From: Bryobacterales bacterium
Lineage (GTDB): Bacteria; Acidobacteriota; Terriglobia; Bryobacterales; Bryobacteraceae
Reading direction: 5' to 3'
Length of the DNA stretch: 7,417 nt
NCBI GenBank assembly: GCA_003132865.1
Contig: PKYZ01000534.1
Span: forward strand, 2,457 to 9,873
The notes below the pieces were generated by a model. It was not told the DNA's origin and did not search any database. It saw nothing but the letters and a program-made list of their open reading frames with translations. How positions within the stretch are numbered: position 1 is the stretch's first letter; each line of letters begins with the position of its first letter. Of the stretch, positions 5,025 through 7,417 are shown piece by piece. A program made the translations under genes and the position numbers.

Positions 5025-7262
5025 CCGAGCGCCATCCATCAAGCCGATTCCCTCGTACGTCACTCCATTTCCGTCCCGCCTCTTATGAAGTCCTCGCTCC
5101 GACAGCCGCAGTCCGAAAGCCGTCTCGCTGATCGGGTCTTCGCCGCCCTGCTGTGCCCACTCGCGGTAGCTCATGTAGAGCGCCCTGGCCTTTGCACGAA
5201 TACAATCACCCTTGACGCAGCGATCCGAAATGAAGCGCCCCACCTGGTCATTCTCCGCCCGGTATTCTTCTGTCGCCTTGGTGACGGTCTCGGGGAATTG
5301 CAGCCCGTCCTTTTGCCAGAGAACGCAACCCTGTACGCTCCACGCCAAGATGCCGGGTAATTCCTCGCGTAGAGCGTCCTTCAATCCGCGGTCCTCGCGC
5401 CCCTCAAAGCTGACGGCAAACGGAATGAGTTTGATCCGGCTCCAGATCGCAGCGTCAGTCCCCCGGACCGCCGGCTTATGGTTGCTGGCCAGCCATATTT
5501 TGTGAGTCGGCTGAAATTCGAAGGAATTCTCATAGATCCGCCGCGCGCGCACCAGGTCTCCACCGGTCAGCCACTTGATGATGGACTCTGCAAGGGAAGC
5601 GCCCTCACGCGATTCCTGAGCGGACACCATGTGGCGGCCCTTCATGTTGGCAATATCGTCGCGCGGTCCTCCGTCTCCAGTCCGCTGAACAAACGTCGAG
5701 AAATCGGCGGTGCCGGCGTAGTCACCAAGCATTTCGGTGAGGGTCTTGATGAATGTCCCTTTTCCGTTTCGTCCAATTCCGTAAAGCAGGAACAGGCATT
5801 CTTCTCGGGTATTTCCGGTCAGGGAGTATCCCACGGCCCGCTGGATAAACGGCAGCAGGTCCTGATGCGGCGCGAACACCTCCGCGAGAAAACGATTCCA
5901 GCGTGGGCACTTCGCCTCCGGTTGGTACTCGACGGGCGCCAATTTGGTGAGCAGATCTTCGCGGAGATGTGGCCGGAGTTCGCCGGTGCGAAGAGACAAC
6001 GTCCCGTTGGCTGTATTCAATGCCCAAGGGTCAGCATCGAGGTCTCCTGGCAGGACCGGGATGCCCAGTTCCGACTCCGCGAGTGCGAGCATGGCCCGGA
6101 GTTGTGCCGCCTTTTCGGATCGTTTCGCCCAGTCCCCGGTACTCTTTCGGATACCTTCATCTTCAATACTGGCGGCCTCGCAATAGATGTTGCGCACTGT
6201 TAATTTCGCCAGGCGCATGACCGCGGCGGTGGCGTCGAGTTGCCAGCGCGTACCGTCCCAACAGAGCCACTTCCGCCAATCGCAGCAGTACCGGATATCG
6301 TGGCCATGTCGCCGAACAAGGCGCTCCGCATTGCCATACTCAGTGTGCTTGAAGTATCGCGTTTCCGGCTCCGGTTGGCTCCCATCTTCGCTCGCCCCAT
6401 CGGACACGGCCGCTTGAAACACGTTAACCGTGGCGTCCGGAGGATACTTGCACAAGCTCTCACCAATTTTGCGGATGTTGGTATCCGGTCCCGGCTTCTC
6501 GCAACGCAGCCGGTTCATCGCCGACAGCGCGGCGAAGATCTCCTCCGCGCCAGCACCACGCCTGCGCATAGAGCCACCAAACGACACCAATGTGGCATGC
6601 TGCTTGCCGTGTGGGATCTTATCCTTAATCGGTGACGCCGGTCCGCTCCCGTTCCCCTTACTGCCAGTGGCCAGCGTGATCAGCCATTCTGGAAATGGCG
6701 CAACCGGCGTTTCATCGGGACGCGAAGAGCCTTCCCAACAGTACCGTCGTCCGCTAACGTGCATGCTTGGAGCCAGCACGACATAGCCGCCAGTGGTCTT
6801 CAGATCCAGACCTTCGCCTAGCTCCCCGATCATGTTCTTCAGCCCGGCACGGTGCGCGAAAAAGAGGTGGCTACCGCCGCCACCGGTGAGAGATGTCACG
6901 GTCGTGGGGAGTTCGCCGTACTTGCGCTCAAGCTGCCAGAGGGTCTCGTTTCCGAAGTGGCGGGCGTCTACGTCGAGAACATCCACGCCTGACGGCTCAC
7001 CGCAGGCAAGCGCGACATTAGCGTCCGGCCATCTCTTCCACCACGCGCGGATCACAGCGGGATCTCCGCTGGCGTCCTTGACACCATGCGGTGTCCGCGG
7101 GTGCTTGCCAGCGTGAGGGCATGCATCGGCGCCACAAGTGCAGCGTCCTTCCAAAACGCCGTGTACCGGAAAAACCTGCCAGTGAAGGTGCTTGGCGTAC
7201 CAAACAGCCGCCGAGCCGTTGGTGGCGACGCCGCGTTCTGGGTCGGCGAAATCCGCGCTCAT
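5019..7262 (-). CDS. Phage/plasmid P4-type primase-helicase (prim-pol N-terminus, D5_N, SF3 helicase)
   Basis: This 747-residue protein primes and unwinds DNA for replication of the element. The N-terminus has a Cys/His cluster (CTCGADACPHAGKH, 41-54). The prim-pol domain follows, with catalytic VDVLDVDA (Asp97, Asp99), GGGGSHLFF (Ser131, His132) and GLDLK (Asp153). A D5_N region (about 330-470) includes WDGTRW and LNTANGTL. The SF3 helicase has Walker A GIGRNGKGT (495-503, Lys501), the B-type segment GRHMVSAQES (Glu550), the family-typical IIKWLTGGDLVRARRIYE, motif C IWLASNHKP (Asn594) and the arginine finger in AIWSRIKLIPF (Arg609). A C-terminal winged-helix-like part ends near 740. Length and order match complete bifunctional phage/plasmid primases, so it looks intact. 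The start at 7262 overlaps the stop of the upstream gene (ATGA), implying coupled translation. The stop lies within the repeat element at 4911-5024. Confidence 0.96.
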   Translation of the reverse strand: MSADFADPERGVATNGSAAVWYAKHLHWQVFPVHGVLEGRCTCGADACPHAGKHPRTPHGVKDASGDPAVIRAWWKRWPDANVALACGEPSGVDVLDVDARHFGNETLWQLERKYGELPTTVTSLTGGGGSHLFFAHRAGLKNMIGELGEGLDLKTTGGYVVLAPSMHVSGRRYCWEGSSRPDETPVAPFPEWLITLATGSKGNGSGPASPIKDKIPHGKQHATLVSFGGSMRRRGAGAEEIFAALSAMNRLRCEKPGPDTNIRKIGESLCKYPPDATVNVFQAAVSDGASEDGSQPEPETRYFKHTEYGNAERLVRRHGHDIRYCCDWRKWLCWDGTRWQLDATAAVMRLAKLTVRNIYCEAASIEDEGIRKSTGDWAKRSEKAAQLRAMLALAESELGIPVLPGDLDADPWALNTANGTLSLRTGELRPHLREDLLTKLAPVEYQPEAKCPRWNRFLAEVFAPHQDLLPFIQRAVGYSLTGNTREECLFLLYGIGRNGKGTFIKTLTEMLGDYAGTADFSTFVQRTGDGGPRDDIANMKGRHMVSAQESREGASLAESIIKWLTGGDLVRARRIYENSFEFQPTHKIWLASNHKPAVRGTDAAIWSRIKLIPFAVSFEGREDRGLKDALREELPGILAWSVQGCVLWQKDGLQFPETVTKATEEYRAENDQVGRFISDRCVKGDCIRAKARALYMSYREWAQQGGEDPISETAFGLRLSERGLHKRRDGNGVTYEGIGLMDGARL

Positions 7263-7417
7263 ACCCTGTCCCTATGTCCCCGCGCGCCCGGCGGCGGGTA
7301 GAGATAAGCGGTCTTGACGCTGGTTGCGACCTCAGGAGTGCGCGCGGGCTGGCTCGAAGATGTTATGCTGGTCATGGATATTAGTTCCGAAAAAATATCG
7401 GCCCGCTGGTGCTCGTA
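7259..7417 (-). CDS. 3' end of an unidentified gene coupled to the primase (runs off right edge)
   Basis: The minus frame is open from the right edge to TGA at 7259-7261, 52 residues ending YPPPGARGHRDRV, with no stop. Its TGA overlaps the primase ATG in ATGA, a typical coupling arrangement, which is the main support. An ATG at 7375 (MTSITSSSQPARTPEV...) could alternatively begin a 38-residue leader peptide within the window. No family is recognised: the sequence is Ser/Thr/Pro-rich and probably disordered. The ATG at 7375 has no ribosome-binding site. Confidence 0.4.
   Translation of the reverse strand, partial: YEHQRADIFSELISMTSITSSSQPARTPEVATSVKTAYLYPPPGARGHRDRV
7377..7399. promoter_or_regulatory. 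AT-rich inverted repeat upstream of the primase
   Basis: GATATT (7377-7382) and AATATC (7394-7399) form a perfect 6-bp inverted repeat spaced by 11 bases in an otherwise GC-rich stretch, just before a possible ATG at 7375. On the minus strand TAATAT could act as a weak -10. An operator or promoter for the primase transcript is possible, but the region may equally be coding. Confidence 0.2.

Noticed and set aside
5478..6203. Plus-strand ORF of 241 codons inside the primase
   Set aside because: It is a shadow of the primase/helicase; the minus frame carries Walker A and SF3 motifs here.
1..6690. 12-base match between position 1 and position 6661 (CTGCCAGTGGCC), considered as a direct repeat or att site
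   Set aside because: A 12-base match is expected by chance about once or twice in a window this size, and both copies lie inside coding sequence with poor similarity beyond.
1..7417. tRNA or rRNA gene, integrase, insertion-sequence ends
   Set aside because: I looked for T-arm-like motifs, rRNA-like stretches, transposase motifs and terminal inverted repeats and found none that could be supported.

Overview
This window is a GC-rich accessory region with the look of a phage or integrative-plasmid remnant from a soil or environmental bacterium. Its main gene is a large prim-pol/SF3-helicase replication protein of the phage P4 type. Nearly every other gene lies on the same (minus) strand in tight succession. 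The mixture of a P4-type primase, a ParB-methyltransferase, a DUF3489-type protein, a terminase-small-subunit-like HTH protein and a low-complexity Gly/Ala/Ser/Thr exported protein is most reminiscent of Acidobacteriota (Solibacter/Bryobacter-type) or Proteobacteria mobile elements. The host assignment is inference only: there is no rRNA, tRNA or housekeeping gene to fix it.

Layout, read in the direction of minus-strand transcription (right to left). (1) 7417-7259: the 3' end of an unidentified gene whose stop overlaps the primase start (ATGA). (2) 7262-5019: the primase/helicase. (3) 5024-4911: an intergenic stem-loop carrying repeated CCTACAG motifs, a candidate origin or structured RNA element. 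(4) 4800-4582: a small Cys-rich zinc-knuckle protein. (5) 4447-4028: a MerR-type HTH regulator. (6) 3861-3511: a short ORF ending in a broken ParB-like domain. (7) 3457-2777: a ParB-domain/DNA-methyltransferase gene whose methyltransferase half is cut off. (8) 2303-2782, the only plus-strand gene: a DUF3489-type protein whose C-terminal domain is cut off at the same point as (7). (9) 2193-1777: a terminase-small-subunit-like HTH/coiled-coil protein. (10) 1760-1509: a small hypothetical protein. (11) 1350-610: a proteasome-beta/HslV-like Ntn hydrolase with all three catalytic residues. (12) 613-461: a tiny ORF coupled to it. (13) 407 to the left edge: the N-terminus of an exported, low-complexity tail-fibre/adhesin-like protein.

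The main surprises are four. Two convergent genes are truncated at one junction near 2780. The primase stop codon sits inside a repeat-rich stem-loop. ParB-like N-terminal sequence occurs twice side by side, once intact and once degraded. A self-contained Thr-type proteasome-like protease sits in a mobile-element setting, with a possibly leaderless transcript. No terminase large subunit, portal, capsid or integrase gene is present, so the window does not show a complete phage. It is better described as a replication/accessory module with degraded parts. No gap between genes exceeds about 220 bases.
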